Of a DNA stretch of 64,000 nucleotides, positions 31,060 through 42,320 are shown in pieces. A program made the position numbers and the translations under genes. Origin of the DNA: Collimonas fungivorans Ter331 (GTDB taxonomy: Bacteria > Pseudomonadota > Gammaproteobacteria > Burkholderiales > Burkholderiaceae_D); assembly GCF_000221045.1 (NCBI RefSeq), contig NC_015856.1:806001-870000 (forward strand). The letters are read 5' to 3'. The notes under the pieces are model-generated. The model ran no database searches, was not told the origin of the DNA, and saw only the letters and a list, made by a program, of their open reading frames with translations. How positions within the stretch are numbered: position 1 is the stretch's first letter; each line of letters begins with the position of its first letter.

Positions 31060-31902
31060 ATGCTTATGTCTACCAAAGCTAACCGTTACGCCAACCAGCT
31101 TCTGGATGCGCGGGCGCGTGCCAAATTGATGCCGCTGCTGTCGGCCGCCGACGCGCTCTCGCCGATGGATGGATACGATATCGGCAAGCGCATCCTGGAC
31201 GCCAGCATCGGCCAGGGCGATACCCCGGTCGGCCGCAAGGTCGGCTTCAGCAACCGCACCATCTGGCCGAAATACGGCATCACCGAAACCATCAATGCGC
31301 CGATCTGGGCGCACGTATTCGACAGTACAGTGCGCTACGCCGAAGATAACCGCGGCATCCAGAGCCTGGAAGGGGCGCTGCAACCGCGCATCGAACCGGA
31401 AGTAGTGTTCAGCCTGGGGCGGACGCCGGCGCCGGACGCCGACCTGGAAGAAATCGCCGACTGCATCGAATGGATGGCGCACGCCTTTGAAATCGTGGTG
31501 TGTCCTTTCCCGGACTGGAAGTTCGAAGTGGTTGATGCGATCGCCGCGTTCGGCTTGCACGGCACGCTGATCATCGGCGAGCCGCACATGCTGTCGACGA
31601 CGACCCGTCGCAATCTCGCCAGCATGCTGGCCAACGCCAGCGTTTCGCTGTCTTGCTGCACTGAAGATTCGGTGACCCTGTGCGGCGCCGGTTTCGGCAG
31701 CGACGTGCTGGACAGCCCGGTGCACGCCTTGTGGCATTTGCACCAGGTGCTGAATGCGCAATCGCAGTTCACGCCTTTGCAGGCCGGAGAAATCATCACT
31801 ACCGGCACCTGGACTGATGCCTATCCGGTGCAGGCAGGACAGACCTGGGTCACGGCATTTTCAGGCATCGCGCTGCCGGGCCTGACGGTATCCTTCGTGT
31901 AA
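31060..31902 (+). CDS. 2-keto-4-pentenoate hydratase-like protein (FAH superfamily)
   Basis: A 280-residue protein of the hydratase/decarboxylase branch of the fumarylacetoacetate hydrolase superfamily (MhpD-like). GRKVGFSNRTIWPKYGITE and RIEPEVVFSLG are typical, with Glu residues that would bind the metal. These enzymes hydrate 2-oxo-pent-4-enoate from meta-cleavage of aromatics, but no other meta-cleavage gene is here, so the substrate is open. Start uncertain: ATG at 31060 or 31066, or GTG at 31045, none with a good Shine-Dalgarno. Confidence 0.82.
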   Translation: MLMSTKANRYANQLLDARARAKLMPLLSAADALSPMDGYDIGKRILDASIGQGDTPVGRKVGFSNRTIWPKYGITETINAPIWAHVFDSTVRYAEDNRGIQSLEGALQPRIEPEVVFSLGRTPAPDADLEEIADCIEWMAHAFEIVVCPFPDWKFEVVDAIAAFGLHGTLIIGEPHMLSTTTRRNLASMLANASVSLSCCTEDSVTLCGAGFGSDVLDSPVHALWHLHQVLNAQSQFTPLQAGEIITTGTWTDAYPVQAGQTWVTAFSGIALPGLTVSFV

Positions 31903-31935
31903 TCCGGCTGCTGCAGGGTATAGCGCCAGGCGAAT

Positions 31936-31978
31936 AAAAATGCCGTTCAGCGAATCGCTTGAACGGCATTTTTTTTAG
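31936..31978. terminator. bidirectional intrinsic terminator
   Basis: Stem AAAAATGCCGTTCA (31936-31949) with TGAACGGCATTTTT (31960-31973), followed by more T. It ends the hydratase gene and, read the other way, the DUF2147 gene. Confidence 0.9.
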
Positions 31979-31996
31979 GAACAGCTGGCGAAGCAA

Positions 31997-32446
31997 TTAC
32001 TCTTCGCGCAGCCAGGTCTGGGTGCGGCCAAGCATCGGTACGCCGATATAACCGCGTACATTCAGTTTCTTGCCATCATCGGCGAGCGACATCTTGCTTT
32101 TGTAGACCTTGCCGTTGTCCGGATCAAGAATGGTGCCGCCGTTGTACTCGTTGCCATCCTTTTTCATGCCATTGATGATGGTCATGCCGAGGATAGGCTG
32201 GTCTTTCAGCTCGCCCTGGCATTTCACGCATTTCGGATTCTGGTCCTGGCTGGGATCGCGCAGCAGCTTTTCGATCTTGCCCCGCAGTTCGCCGTTGGCT
32301 TCGCTGATACGGATCAGCGCCTTGGGCTTGCCGGTATGGTCATCGATATTTTTCCACAGGCCGACTGCCGAGCTGGTGTCCTGGGCGAAGGCGCCGAAAG
32401 CCAGCAAAGCGGTGCTGGCGACGGCTGTCATCAAAAGTTTCTTCAT
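31997..32446 (-). CDS. DUF2147 exported protein
   Basis: A 149-residue secreted protein. A signal peptide (MKKLLMTAVASTALLAFG, cleavage near AFAQ) is followed by the DUF2147 pattern: VGLWKNIDDHTGKPKALIRI, GMTIINGMKKDGNEYNGGTI, LDPDNGKVYKSKM and VRGYIGVPMLGRTQTW. A CVKC pair near residue 75 could bind metal or form a disulfide. Function unknown; the fold is a small lipocalin-like beta barrel by analogy. The ATG at 32446 has CAGGAGA upstream. Confidence 0.9.
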   Translation of the reverse strand: MKKLLMTAVASTALLAFGAFAQDTSSAVGLWKNIDDHTGKPKALIRISEANGELRGKIEKLLRDPSQDQNPKCVKCQGELKDQPILGMTIINGMKKDGNEYNGGTILDPDNGKVYKSKMSLADDGKKLNVRGYIGVPMLGRTQTWLREE

Positions 32447-32513
32447 GTTTTTGTCTCCTGTCTCTATCGCACCAGCTGCATTGCTGCAGGCCGGTGCAAT
32501 CATTATTAAGAAA

Positions 32514-35348
32514 TCAAGATACTTTTAATTTTGCAAACTGTTCGCGAAGTTTCTCAAGGGTACTCGAAAAATTGACCAGGCGTTCTCGCATTTGCGCAAC
32601 CACCTGTTCCGGTGCTCTTGCTACAAAACTCTCATTGCCTAGCTGGGTCTCGGCTTTCGCCATCTCACCTTCAATACGAGTGATTTCCTTGCCCAAACGT
32701 TCCCGTTCAGCAGCAACATCAATTTCTACCTTGAGCAACAGCTTAGCATCGCCCACTATGGAGACCGGCGCAGGCGATTCGGGTAGAGTCTCTACTACTT
32801 GCACCTCTGACAATTTTGCCAATGCCTGCAGGTATGGAGCAAACGATAGCAAGGCCGCTTGCTGGTCCGCCGCGCCGGCGATGATCAGCGGCACTCGTAC
32901 TGCCGGCGACAACTGCATTTCGCCGCGCAGGTTGCGGCAGGCGTCGGTCAGCGACTTCAGCTGAGTCATCCAGGCTTCCGCGCTTTCATCGATCTTTTCC
33001 AGGTCAGCTACAGGATAAGGCTGGCGCATGATGGAGTCGCCGGCCGGATCGAGCGTCTTGCCGGTCAGCGGCGCCACGCTTTGCCATAAGGCTTCGGTGA
33101 CGAACGGGATGACCGGATGCGCCAGGCGCAGCACGACTTCCAGTACGCGCAGCAAAGTGCGACGGGTGGCGCGCTGCTGCGCTTCGCTGCCGTGCTGGAT
33201 CTGCACCTTGGCGACTTCCAGGTACCAGTCGCAATACTCATCCCAGACGAATTTGTAGATGGCCGAAGCGATATTGTCGAAACGGTAATCGGCAAAACCC
33301 TTGGCCACTTCGGCTTCGGTGCGCTGCAGGAGCGAAACGATCCAGCGGTCGGCTTGCGAGAATTGCAGTTTTTCCTTGTCGCAGACGCCAGGCGTATGGC
33401 CGTCGAAACCGCAATCCTTGCCTTCGGTATTCATCAGCACGAAACGGGTGGCGTTCCACAGCTTGTTGCAGAAATTGCGGTAGCCGTCGCAGCGGCCGAG
33501 GTCGAAATTGATGTTGCGACCCAGCGTCGCCAGCGAAGCGAAAGTGAAGCGCAGCGCATCGGTGCCGAAGGCCGGGATGCCGTCGGCGAATTCCTTGCGT
33601 GTCGCCTTGGCGATGCGTTCCGCATCCTTCGGATTCATCAGGCCGACGGTACGTTTTGCCACCAGTTCTTCGAGCGTGATGCCATCGATCAGGTCAATCG
33701 GGTCGAGCGTATTGCCCTTCGACTTGGACATCTTCTGGCCATTGCCGTCGCGCACCAGGCCGTGCACGTAGACGGTCTTGAACGGCACCTTGCCGGTGAA
33801 GTGAGTGGTCATGATGACCATCCGCGCCACCCAGAAGAAAATGATGTCGAAGCCGGTGACCAGCACCGAGGATGGCAGGAACATCTTGTAGTCCGGCGTT
33901 TCTTCCGGCCAGCCCAGGGTCGAGAACGGCACCAGCGCCGACGAGAACCAGGTATCGAGCACATCGTCGTCGCGCCTGAGTTCGCCGCTATAGCCGGCGG
34001 CCGCGGCTTGCACCCGGGCGGCAGCTTCGTCGCGGGCGACAAAGATCTGGCCGTCGTCTGCGTACCATGCAGGGATCTGGTGGCCCCACCACAGCTGGCG
34101 TGAGATGCACCAGTCCTGGATATTGTTGAGCCACTGGTTGTAGGTGTTGTTCCAGTTTTCCGGAATCATCTGGATTTCGCCGTTGGCGACTTTTTCCAGT
34201 GCCACTTCGGTAATCGATTTGCCCGGGAAGTGCGTGCCTTCCGGCGCTGGCTTGCTCATCGCCACGAACCATTGGTCGGTCAGCATCGGTTCGATCACCA
34301 CGCCGGTGCGGTCGCCGCGCGGCACCATCAGTTTGTGCGGCTTCACGGATTCCAGCAGGCCTTGGGCATCGAGGTCGGCCACTATCTGCTTGCGCGCCGC
34401 GAAACGATCCATGCCCTGGTATTGGGCCGGGCCGTTTTCATTGATCTTGGCGTCCAGCGTCAGGATCGTGATCTGCGCCAGTTGATGCCGTTGTCCCACT
34501 GCATAGTCGTTGAAGTCGTGCGCCGGCGTGATCTTCACGCAGCCAGTGCCGAATTCCTTGTCGACATAGCTGTCGGCGATGACCGGGATTTCACGGTCGG
34601 TCAGCGGCAGCTTGAGCATCTTGCCGACCAGGTGGATATAACGTTCGTCAGTCGGATCGACTGCCACTGCGACGTCGCCCAGCAGGGTTTCCGGCCGGGT
34701 TGTCGCCACCGTCAGATGGCCGCTGCCGTCGGCGAACGGATAACGGATATGCCACATCGAACCGTCTTCTTCTTCGGACACAACTTCCAGGTCGGACACT
34801 GCGGTACCGAGCACCGGATCCCAGTTCACCAGGCGCTTGCCGCGATAGATCAGGCCTTGTTCGAACAGGCGCACGAACACTTCGACCACGGTGCCGGACA
34901 GCTTGTCGTCCATCGTGAAATATTCGCGGCTCCAGTCGGTGGAGGCGCCCATGCGGCGCATCTGGCCGGTAATCGTAGAGCCGGATTTTTCTTTCCACTC
35001 CCAGACTTTTTCGACGAACTTCTCGCGGCCGAGGTCGTGGCGCGAAATCTTTTGCGCGTCGAGTTGCCGTTCGACCACGATTTGCGTGGCGATGCCCGCG
35101 TGGTCGGTGCCTGGAATCCATGCCGTGTTGAAACCGCGCATCCGGTGGTAGCGGGTCAGGCCATCCATGATGGTCTGGTTGAACGCGTGACCCATGTGCA
35201 GCGTGCCGGTGACATTGGGCGGCGGCAACTGAATGCTGAAGGACGGCTTGTCGGCGTCGGTGGTGGCGGTGTAGTACCCGCGCTTTTCCCACTCGCTGCG
35301 CCAGAATTGTTCAATCTCGGCAGGGTCGAAAGACTTGGCTAATTCCAT
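32514..35348 (-). CDS. valS: valyl-tRNA synthetase
   Basis: A 944-residue class Ia aminoacyl-tRNA synthetase. The HIGH-type motif is [15 protein letters not shown], the KMSKS loop is [14 protein letters not shown], and the editing domain shows [15 protein letters not shown]. The C-terminal coiled coil (about residues 880-944, rich in Glu/Lys/Arg heptads) that contacts tRNA is present. No good Shine-Dalgarno is visible before the ATG. Stand-alone gene, divergent from the thi operon. Confidence 0.98.
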   Translation of the reverse strand: MELAKSFDPAEIEQFWRSEWEKRGYYTATTDADKPSFSIQLPPPNVTGTLHMGHAFNQTIMDGLTRYHRMRGFNTAWIPGTDHAGIATQIVVERQLDAQKISRHDLGREKFVEKVWEWKEKSGSTITGQMRRMGASTDWSREYFTMDDKLSGTVVEVFVRLFEQGLIYRGKRLVNWDPVLGTAVSDLEVVSEEEDGSMWHIRYPFADGSGHLTVATTRPETLLGDVAVAVDPTDERYIHLVGKMLKLPLTDREIPVIADSYVDKEFGTGCVKITPAHDFNDYAVGQRHQLAQITILTLDAKINENGPAQYQGMDRFAARKQIVADLDAQGLLESVKPHKLMVPRGDRTGVVIEPMLTDQWFVAMSKPAPEGTHFPGKSITEVALEKVANGEIQMIPENWNNTYNQWLNNIQDWCISRQLWWGHQIPAWYADDGQIFVARDEAAARVQAAAAGYSGELRRDDDVLDTWFSSALVPFSTLGWPEETPDYKMFLPSSVLVTGFDIIFFWVARMVIMTTHFTGKVPFKTVYVHGLVRDGNGQKMSKSKGNTLDPIDLIDGITLEELVAKRTVGLMNPKDAERIAKATRKEFADGIPAFGTDALRFTFASLATLGRNINFDLGRCDGYRNFCNKLWNATRFVLMNTEGKDCGFDGHTPGVCDKEKLQFSQADRWIVSLLQRTEAEVAKGFADYRFDNIASAIYKFVWDEYCDWYLEVAKVQIQHGSEAQQRATRRTLLRVLEVVLRLAHPVIPFVTEALWQSVAPLTGKTLDPAGDSIMRQPYPVADLEKIDESAEAWMTQLKSLTDACRNLRGEMQLSPAVRVPLIIAGAADQQAALLSFAPYLQALAKLSEVQVVETLPESPAPVSIVGDAKLLLKVEIDVAAERERLGKEITRIEGEMAKAETQLGNESFVARAPEQVVAQMRERLVNFSSTLEKLREQFAKLKVS

Positions 35349-35611
35349 GATTTATTGGGGTTCTTTGCTAAAGCGATCTAAAACGATGATTATAAAGTAC
35401 GCAGCCGGCTCGGTCCTAGCATTGGGGACCGGGAGACATGGTTTTTTGACGTAAAGACAATCGTGCAGGCGGATTTGCCACGGATCGCCGGCTTCTATAC
35501 TTGATCTGGGATAAGGAAACCCGGATTTTCGATATACCGCAAGCCGATTGCGGGTGTAAAATCCTTTCCGCTGCCTCGGGACTTAGATTCATTCAAACAC
35601 CGGGGCAATGC

Positions 35612-35703
35612 AACGCTAGGGGTCCTGATTGCTGAAATGCCAATGCAATCGGGTGAGAAATACCCTCGAACCTGATCTGGGTAATGCCAGCGAAGGGAAG
35701 CTG
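35612..35703 (+). promoter_or_regulatory. TPP riboswitch (THI element)
   Basis: The thi-box pattern is clear: AGGGGTCCTG, then GGGTGAGAAATACCC, then GAACCTGATCTGGGTAATG and CCAGCGAAGGGAA. GCT (35615-35617) with AGC (35699-35701) helps close P1. It senses thiamine diphosphate in the leader of thiC, 108 bases before the start codon. Confidence 0.95.
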
Positions 35704-35765
35704 TCGAGATGCAACCGGCCGATTCATAGGAGTATTCCGTGATCCCGCGCCACCAGACTCGAAAA

Positions 35766-37734
<1,969 letters not shown>

Positions 37735-37742
37735 GGCCGATG

Positions 37743-37943
37743 ATGGAAATCGTACTCAACGGTGCGCCGCATCCGCTGGCCGACGGCGAGAACCTGCAAC
37801 AGCTGATCACGGCGCTGGAACTGGCCGGGAAAGCGGTGGCGGTCGCCGTCAACCGGCAGGTGGTGCCGGCCAGCTTGTGGCCGAAGCGCATCTTGCAGCC
37901 GCAAGACAAGGTTGATGTGGTGCGCGCTATCGGCGGCGGCTGA
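37743..37943 (+). CDS. thiS: sulfur carrier protein ThiS
   Basis: A 66-residue ubiquitin-like protein that carries thiocarboxylate sulfur to ThiG. It begins [18 protein letters not shown] and ends with the required Gly-Gly (RAIGGG, terminal Gly). I start at the second of two consecutive ATGs (37743), six bases after GAGG; the first (37740) leaves only three. It begins eight bases after thiC. Too short to see on length alone but unmistakable by its C-terminus and place. Confidence 0.93.
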   Translation: MEIVLNGAPHPLADGENLQQLITALELAGKAVAVAVNRQVVPASLWPKRILQPQDKVDVVRAIGGG

Positions 37944-37950
37944 AATCGTG

Positions 37951-37972
37951 GGGTGGGCGCCAGCGCCCGCCC
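37951..37972 (+). repeat. GC hairpin between thiS and thiG
   Basis: GGGTGGGCGC-CA-GCGCCCGCCC, a nearly perfect inverted repeat in the 53-base gap. It resembles the core (GGGTGGGCA/TGCCCAC) of the palindromic element at 44.6 kb and may be a degenerate copy. Confidence 0.5.
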
Positions 37973-37996
37973 TGCAAAATCTTTAAAGGATTTGTC

Positions 37997-38809
37997 ATGG
38001 ATCTGAATTCTCTCCCTGAAACGGGACAACAAGACACCGGCCTGACCATCGCCGGCAAGACCTACCGTTCGCGGCTGCTGGTCGGCAGCGGCAAGTACCG
38101 CGACCTGGAACAGACACGCGCCGCCACCGAAGCCAGCGGCGCCGAAATCATCACGGTGGCGATCCGGCGCGTCAACATCGGCCAGGATCCGAAAGCGCCC
38201 AACCTGCTGGATGTGGTGCCGCCGTCGCGTTACACCATCTTGCCCAACACGGCGGGCTGCTACACCGCGGCCGATGCGATTTACACGCTGCAGCTCGGGC
38301 GTGAATTGCTGAACGGCCACAAGCTGGCCAAGCTTGAAGTGCTGGGCGACGAACGTACGCTGTTTCCCAACATGCCGGAAACCTTGAAAGCGGCAGAAGC
38401 CCTGGTCAAGGACGGTTTCGACGTCATGGTGTATTGCAGCGACGATCCGATCCAGGCGCGCCTGCTGGAAGAGATCGGCTGCGTGGCGGTGATGCCGCTG
38501 GCGTCGCTGATCGGTTCCGGCATGGGCATCCTGAATCCGTGGAACCTGTCGCTGATCATTGAACAGGCCAAGGTGCCGGTGCTGGTCGATGCCGGCGTCG
38601 GCACGGCGTCCGATGCGGCGATCGCAATGGAACTGGGTTGCGACGGCGTGCTGATGAATACTGCGATTGCCGGCGCCCAGGACCCGATCCGCATGGCGCG
38701 GGCGATGCGGCTGGCGATTGAAGCCGGGCGCGAAGCGTTTCTCGCCGGCCGGATTCCAAAGCGCTTTGCAGCGTCGCCATCCTCACCGATGGCGGGACGA
38801 CTCAAGTGA
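37997..38809 (+). CDS. thiG: thiazole synthase ThiG
   Basis: A 270-residue TIM-barrel that builds thiazole phosphate from DXP, dehydroglycine and ThiS-thiocarboxylate. The Schiff-base Lys lies in [16 protein letters not shown]; phosphate-binding [11 protein letters not shown] and [20 protein letters not shown] are intact. AAAGGA precedes the ATG. Its stop overlaps the thiD start by four bases. Confidence 0.97.
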   Translation: MDLNSLPETGQQDTGLTIAGKTYRSRLLVGSGKYRDLEQTRAATEASGAEIITVAIRRVNIGQDPKAPNLLDVVPPSRYTILPNTAGCYTAADAIYTLQLGRELLNGHKLAKLEVLGDERTLFPNMPETLKAAEALVKDGFDVMVYCSDDPIQARLLEEIGCVAVMPLASLIGSGMGILNPWNLSLIIEQAKVPVLVDAGVGTASDAAIAMELGCDGVLMNTAIAGAQDPIRMARAMRLAIEAGREAFLAGRIPKRFAASPSSPMAGRLK

Positions 38810-39621
38810 ATGCAGCTGCTGCAACGCCGGCCTGCGTGCTGGTGTTTTCCGGTTCGGATCCGAGCGGCGGCGCCGGATTGCAGGCCGACATCACGGCGAT
38901 TGCCGCACTCGGCGGACATCCCTTGTCGGTGGTGACGGTGTTGACGGTGCAGGACAACCAGCGCGTGTTCGGCGTCCATCCGGTGGCTGCCGATCTGGTG
39001 CGGCAGCAGGCGCAGGCGCTGGTCGATCGTATCGATATTTCAGCGGTCAAGCTCGGCATCGTCGGCAACCGCGCCAATGCCGAAGCGATTGCCGACGTTA
39101 TCCGTGAGCTGCGTTCACGGCAGCCCGATTTGCCGGTGGTGTTCGATCCGGTGCTGGCGACCGGCGGCGGCGACAGCCTGGCAAGCGAAGACCCGGTTGC
39201 GGCGCTGGCCCCGCTATTCGAACTGGCCACGGTGATTACGCCGAACCGGATCGAGGCTGACCGTTTGTGCGGCGCCCAGATCGGTCCCGAACAGCAAGCC
39301 GCGCTGCTGCTTGAGCGCGGCTGCCGGCATGCGCTGCTGAAGGGCGGCCATGGTCCGGAACCGGATGAAGTGGTGAACCGCTGGATCAGCCGAGACCGGC
39401 AGCGTAACTGGCGCTGGCCGCGCCTGCCGGGCGAATTCCATGGCAGCGGCTGCACCCTGGCGGCGGCGCTGTCGGCGCTGCTGGCGCAAGGCATGGACAT
39501 GGAGCCGGCGATAGACGCCGCGCAAACCTATTGCCAGCAGACTCTGGCGGCATCCTACGCCATCGCGGCCGGCCAGCGCATCCCCAGCCGCACCCTGCCA
39601 TTCTTAAAATTACGAGGATAA
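38806..39621 (+). CDS. thiD: hydroxymethylpyrimidine/phosphomethylpyrimidine kinase
   Basis: A 271-residue ribokinase-like enzyme phosphorylating HMP and HMP phosphate. [16 protein letters not shown] is the N-terminal signature; [25 protein letters not shown] and the anion hole [14 protein letters not shown] are present. Starts at GTG, with GTGA shared with the thiG stop. An ATG four bases on is out of frame. Probably translationally coupled. Confidence 0.96.
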   Translation: MNAAAATPACVLVFSGSDPSGGAGLQADITAIAALGGHPLSVVTVLTVQDNQRVFGVHPVAADLVRQQAQALVDRIDISAVKLGIVGNRANAEAIADVIRELRSRQPDLPVVFDPVLATGGGDSLASEDPVAALAPLFELATVITPNRIEADRLCGAQIGPEQQAALLLERGCRHALLKGGHGPEPDEVVNRWISRDRQRNWRWPRLPGEFHGSGCTLAAALSALLAQGMDMEPAIDAAQTYCQQTLAASYAIAAGQRIPSRTLPFLKLRG

Positions 39622-39625
39622 AGCG

Positions 39626-40240
39626 ATGAAGGGTTTATACATCGTCACACCCGATTGGGACGACACCGACAAACTGCTGCAGGTAACCGAGCAAGCGTTG
39701 CAGGGAGGCGCGGCCTTGCTGCAGTACCGGCACAAGACCGCGGATGCCGTGCAACGGCGGCAACAGGCTGAGGCGTTGCTGAAGCTATGCCGGCGTTATC
39801 AGCGGCCATTTATCGTCAACGATTATGTCGAGCTATGCATGGAGCTGGGAGCCGACGGCATCCATGTCGGCGGCACCGACGCCAGCGTGGCCGAAGTGCG
39901 GGCCATGGTGGGCGCGGACAAGATCGTCGGCGCGTCCTGTTACGGCGACCTGGAACTGGCGCACGCTGCATACCGCGACGGCGCCAGCTATGTGGCGTTC
40001 GGCGGATTCTATCCGTCGCGCGTCAAGAAATATCCGGTCACCACGCCGCCCGACATCGTCACCCGCGCCAAAGCGCAAATCGCGGCGCCGAACGTGGTGA
40101 TCGGCGGCATGACGCAAGAGAACGCGGCGCCCCTGATTGCGGCCGGCGCCGATATGGTAGCTGCCATCAGCAGCGTTTACCTGGCGGACGATCCTGCCGC
40201 TGCGGCGCGCAGCTTTGTTACGTTATTCGAGAATCGTTAG
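39626..40240 (+). CDS. thiE: thiamine-phosphate synthase
   Basis: A 204-residue TIM-barrel joining HMP diphosphate and thiazole phosphate. It begins MKGLYIVTPDW, with LQYRHKTADAVQRRQQAEAL (diphosphate site), FIVNDYVELCMELGADGIH and VAFGGFYPSRVKK. The usual GVHLGQ(E/D)D reads GIHVGGTD, a mild variation. Last gene of the thi operon, followed by a strong terminator. Confidence 0.96.
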   Translation: MKGLYIVTPDWDDTDKLLQVTEQALQGGAALLQYRHKTADAVQRRQQAEALLKLCRRYQRPFIVNDYVELCMELGADGIHVGGTDASVAEVRAMVGADKIVGASCYGDLELAHAAYRDGASYVAFGGFYPSRVKKYPVTTPPDIVTRAKAQIAAPNVVIGGMTQENAAPLIAAGADMVAAISSVYLADDPAAAARSFVTLFENR

Positions 40241-40242
40241 AC

Positions 40243-40287
40243 ACCGATGATCGCGGCTGCGGATTGATTGTAGCCGCGATCATCGGT
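40243..40287. terminator. strong hairpin between convergent thiE and dps
   Basis: A perfect 16-bp stem (40243-40258 with 40272-40287) filling most of the 61-base gap between convergent stops. T tracts are short; bidirectional terminator is likely. Confidence 0.75.
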
Positions 40288-40301
40288 TGATTTGGAACCG
40301 C

Positions 40302-40790
40302 TCAGGTTTCCAGCAGGCTGCGCAGCATCCACGCATTTTTTTCATGCAGCTGCATGCGCTGCGTCAGCAAGTCCGCGGTCGGTTCATCCGAGGCGGCGTC
40401 AACTACCGGGAAAATCGAACGCGCGGTGCGGGTGACGGCTTCCTGCCCTTGCACCAGCTGCTGGATCATGGCGGTCGCGTTCGGCACGCCTTCCTCTTCC
40501 GTAATCGAGGTCAGTTTGGAGAATGCCTTGTAAGTGGCCGGCGCAGGGTAGCCGAGCGCGCGTATCCGTTCCGCGATCAGGTCCACCGCCAGCCACAGTT
40601 CGTTGTACTGGGTTTCAAACATCAGGTGCAATGTATTGAACATCGGCCCGGTCACGTTCCAGTGGAAATTGTGGGTTTTCAGGTACAGGGTATAGGTGTC
40701 GGCCAGCAGCTTGCTGAGGCCGTCGGCGATTTTCTTGCGGTCCTTGTCGCTGATGCCGATGTCGATGACGGCGACGCTTTTCTTTACCAT
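40302..40790 (-). CDS. dps: Dps-family DNA-binding ferritin-like protein
   Basis: A 162-residue iron-storage and DNA-protection protein. The ferroxidase site at the dimer interface is visible: [10 protein letters not shown] (His), [21 protein letters not shown] (Asp/Glu ligands). N-terminal Lys residues (MVKKSV, DRKK) could contact DNA. AAGGAG precedes the ATG at 40790. Tandem to the MFS gene with a 94-base gap; an OxyR or Fur site cannot be called by eye. Confidence 0.93.
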   Translation of the reverse strand: MVKKSVAVIDIGISDKDRKKIADGLSKLLADTYTLYLKTHNFHWNVTGPMFNTLHLMFETQYNELWLAVDLIAERIRALGYPAPATYKAFSKLTSITEEEGVPNATAMIQQLVQGQEAVTRTARSIFPVVDAASDEPTADLLTQRMQLHEKNAWMLRSLLET

Positions 40791-40884
40791 TGCGCTACTC
40801 CTTCTAACAGTGATGTATGAAGACTTGCAGCTCGATTTTAAGTCAATTCGCCGCAGGCAAAGCAATGCACGTATTTTTCCCGGC

Positions 40885-42111
40885 CTAACCGGGGACGGCG
40901 GCGCTGGACGCCGGCTGCGTGCGGCGATACATGCTGACGGTCAGCGCTACCGCAGCCAGCGACGCCACGGCGGCGAACAGGAACACTTCCGGATAGCCGA
41001 ACTGGCCCACGATCAATCCCGCCAGCGGGCCGGTGACGCCCAGCGCCAGGTCCAGGAATACCGAATAGGCGCCGAGGGCGCTGCCGCGATTGGTGGCCGG
41101 CACCAGGTTCACCGCTTCCACTCCCAGCGCAGGGAAGATCAGGGCAAAACCGAAACCGGTGAGCGAGGCGCCGACCAGCGCCAGCGCAGGCGAACTGGCC
41201 TGCCACAGCAGCAACAGGCCGAGCGCCTCTACCGAGAAACAGACGATCGCCACGCGGAAACCGCCGAAGCGCAAGATGGTGCTGGCGAACAGCAGGCGCG
41301 CGCCGACAAAGAAGGTGCCGAACAGGGTCAGGCAAAATGCCGCGTTGGGCCATTGGTGGCTGGCATAAAACAAGGTGATGAAAGTGGCGATGGAACCGAA
41401 ACCGATCGAGCCCAGGGCCAGGCCCATGCCGTGTGGAAATACTTTGCGCAATACGTGCTGGAACGGCAAGTGTTCGCCGCGCACCACGGCTGTCGCCGTT
41501 TTCAGGCGCGCCAGCAGGAAACCGCCGAGCGACAGCACGGTCACCGTGGCGCCTACCGCCGCCAGACCCCAGGCATGGTGGATCACCACGCCCAGCGGCG
41601 CACCGATAGCCAGTGCGCCATAAGTGGCGATGCCGTTCCAGGAAATCATGCGCGCCGTGTGCTGGGCGCCGACCCGGCCTATGCCCCAGGTAATCGCGCC
41701 GGTGCCGACCATGCTTTCGCCGCAGCCAAGCACCAGCCGGCCGATCAGCAGGATCGCCAGGCTCAGCGCCGGCATGTGCGGAAAGAATCCCGCCGCCAGC
41801 AGGAACACGCCGCTCACGCTGCAGCCGGCCAGGCCGCGCAGGACGGCGGTCTTGGGGCCGACCGAATCGGCCATGCGGCCGGCGAACGGCCGGCTCAGCA
41901 AGGTCGCCAGGTACTGCATGCTGATCGCCAGGCCGGCCAGCACCGAGCTGTAGCCGAGGTCGGTATGGACGTAGCCGGGCAGCACCGCCAGCGGTATGCC
42001 GATTGCCAGGTAGCAAATGAATGTAAAAAATGCAGTAGAAACGATGTGGAACGTGATGGCGGTCCCGGACAGCGGCTGGCTGGCGCGGTCGAGACTAACT
42101 TCTTCGGACAT
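40885..42111 (-). CDS. MFS transporter (YhhS-like)
   Basis: A 408-residue 12-helix carrier of the major facilitator superfamily, similar to YhhS/arabinose-efflux-type proteins. The cytoplasmic loop 2-3 motif A reads [31 protein letters not shown] lies in TM4-5. Start uncertain: ATG at 42111 lacks a clear binding site, and a TTG at 42165 would add 18 polar residues with GGAGAG 14 bases before. Substrate unknown; export is likely for this subfamily. Confidence 0.88.
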   Translation of the reverse strand: MSEEVSLDRASQPLSGTAITFHIVSTAFFTFICYLAIGIPLAVLPGYVHTDLGYSSVLAGLAISMQYLATLLSRPFAGRMADSVGPKTAVLRGLAGCSVSGVFLLAAGFFPHMPALSLAILLIGRLVLGCGESMVGTGAITWGIGRVGAQHTARMISWNGIATYGALAIGAPLGVVIHHAWGLAAVGATVTVLSLGGFLLARLKTATAVVRGEHLPFQHVLRKVFPHGMGLALGSIGFGSIATFITLFYASHQWPNAAFCLTLFGTFFVGARLLFASTILRFGGFRVAIVCFSVEALGLLLLWQASSPALALVGASLTGFGFALIFPALGVEAVNLVPATNRGSALGAYSVFLDLALGVTGPLAGLIVGQFGYPEVFLFAAVASLAAVALTVSMYRRTQPASSAAVPG

Positions 42112-42320
42112 GGCGGGCGACGACTTGGTTGATTGGGTGGATGACTGCGAAGGGGATTGATGCAATGCAGTATTTTACTCTCCTGGCCCCGATGCTGCTG
42201 GCGGCTGCCATTGGCGCGATGACGGCATGCTGCTGTCGGCCGCGACCGTTGCCTGAGGGTTGCAGGATCGTTGCATGAGCGTTGCATCGGCCAACCGCCC
42301 GCGCAGCTTATAATGGCGGG

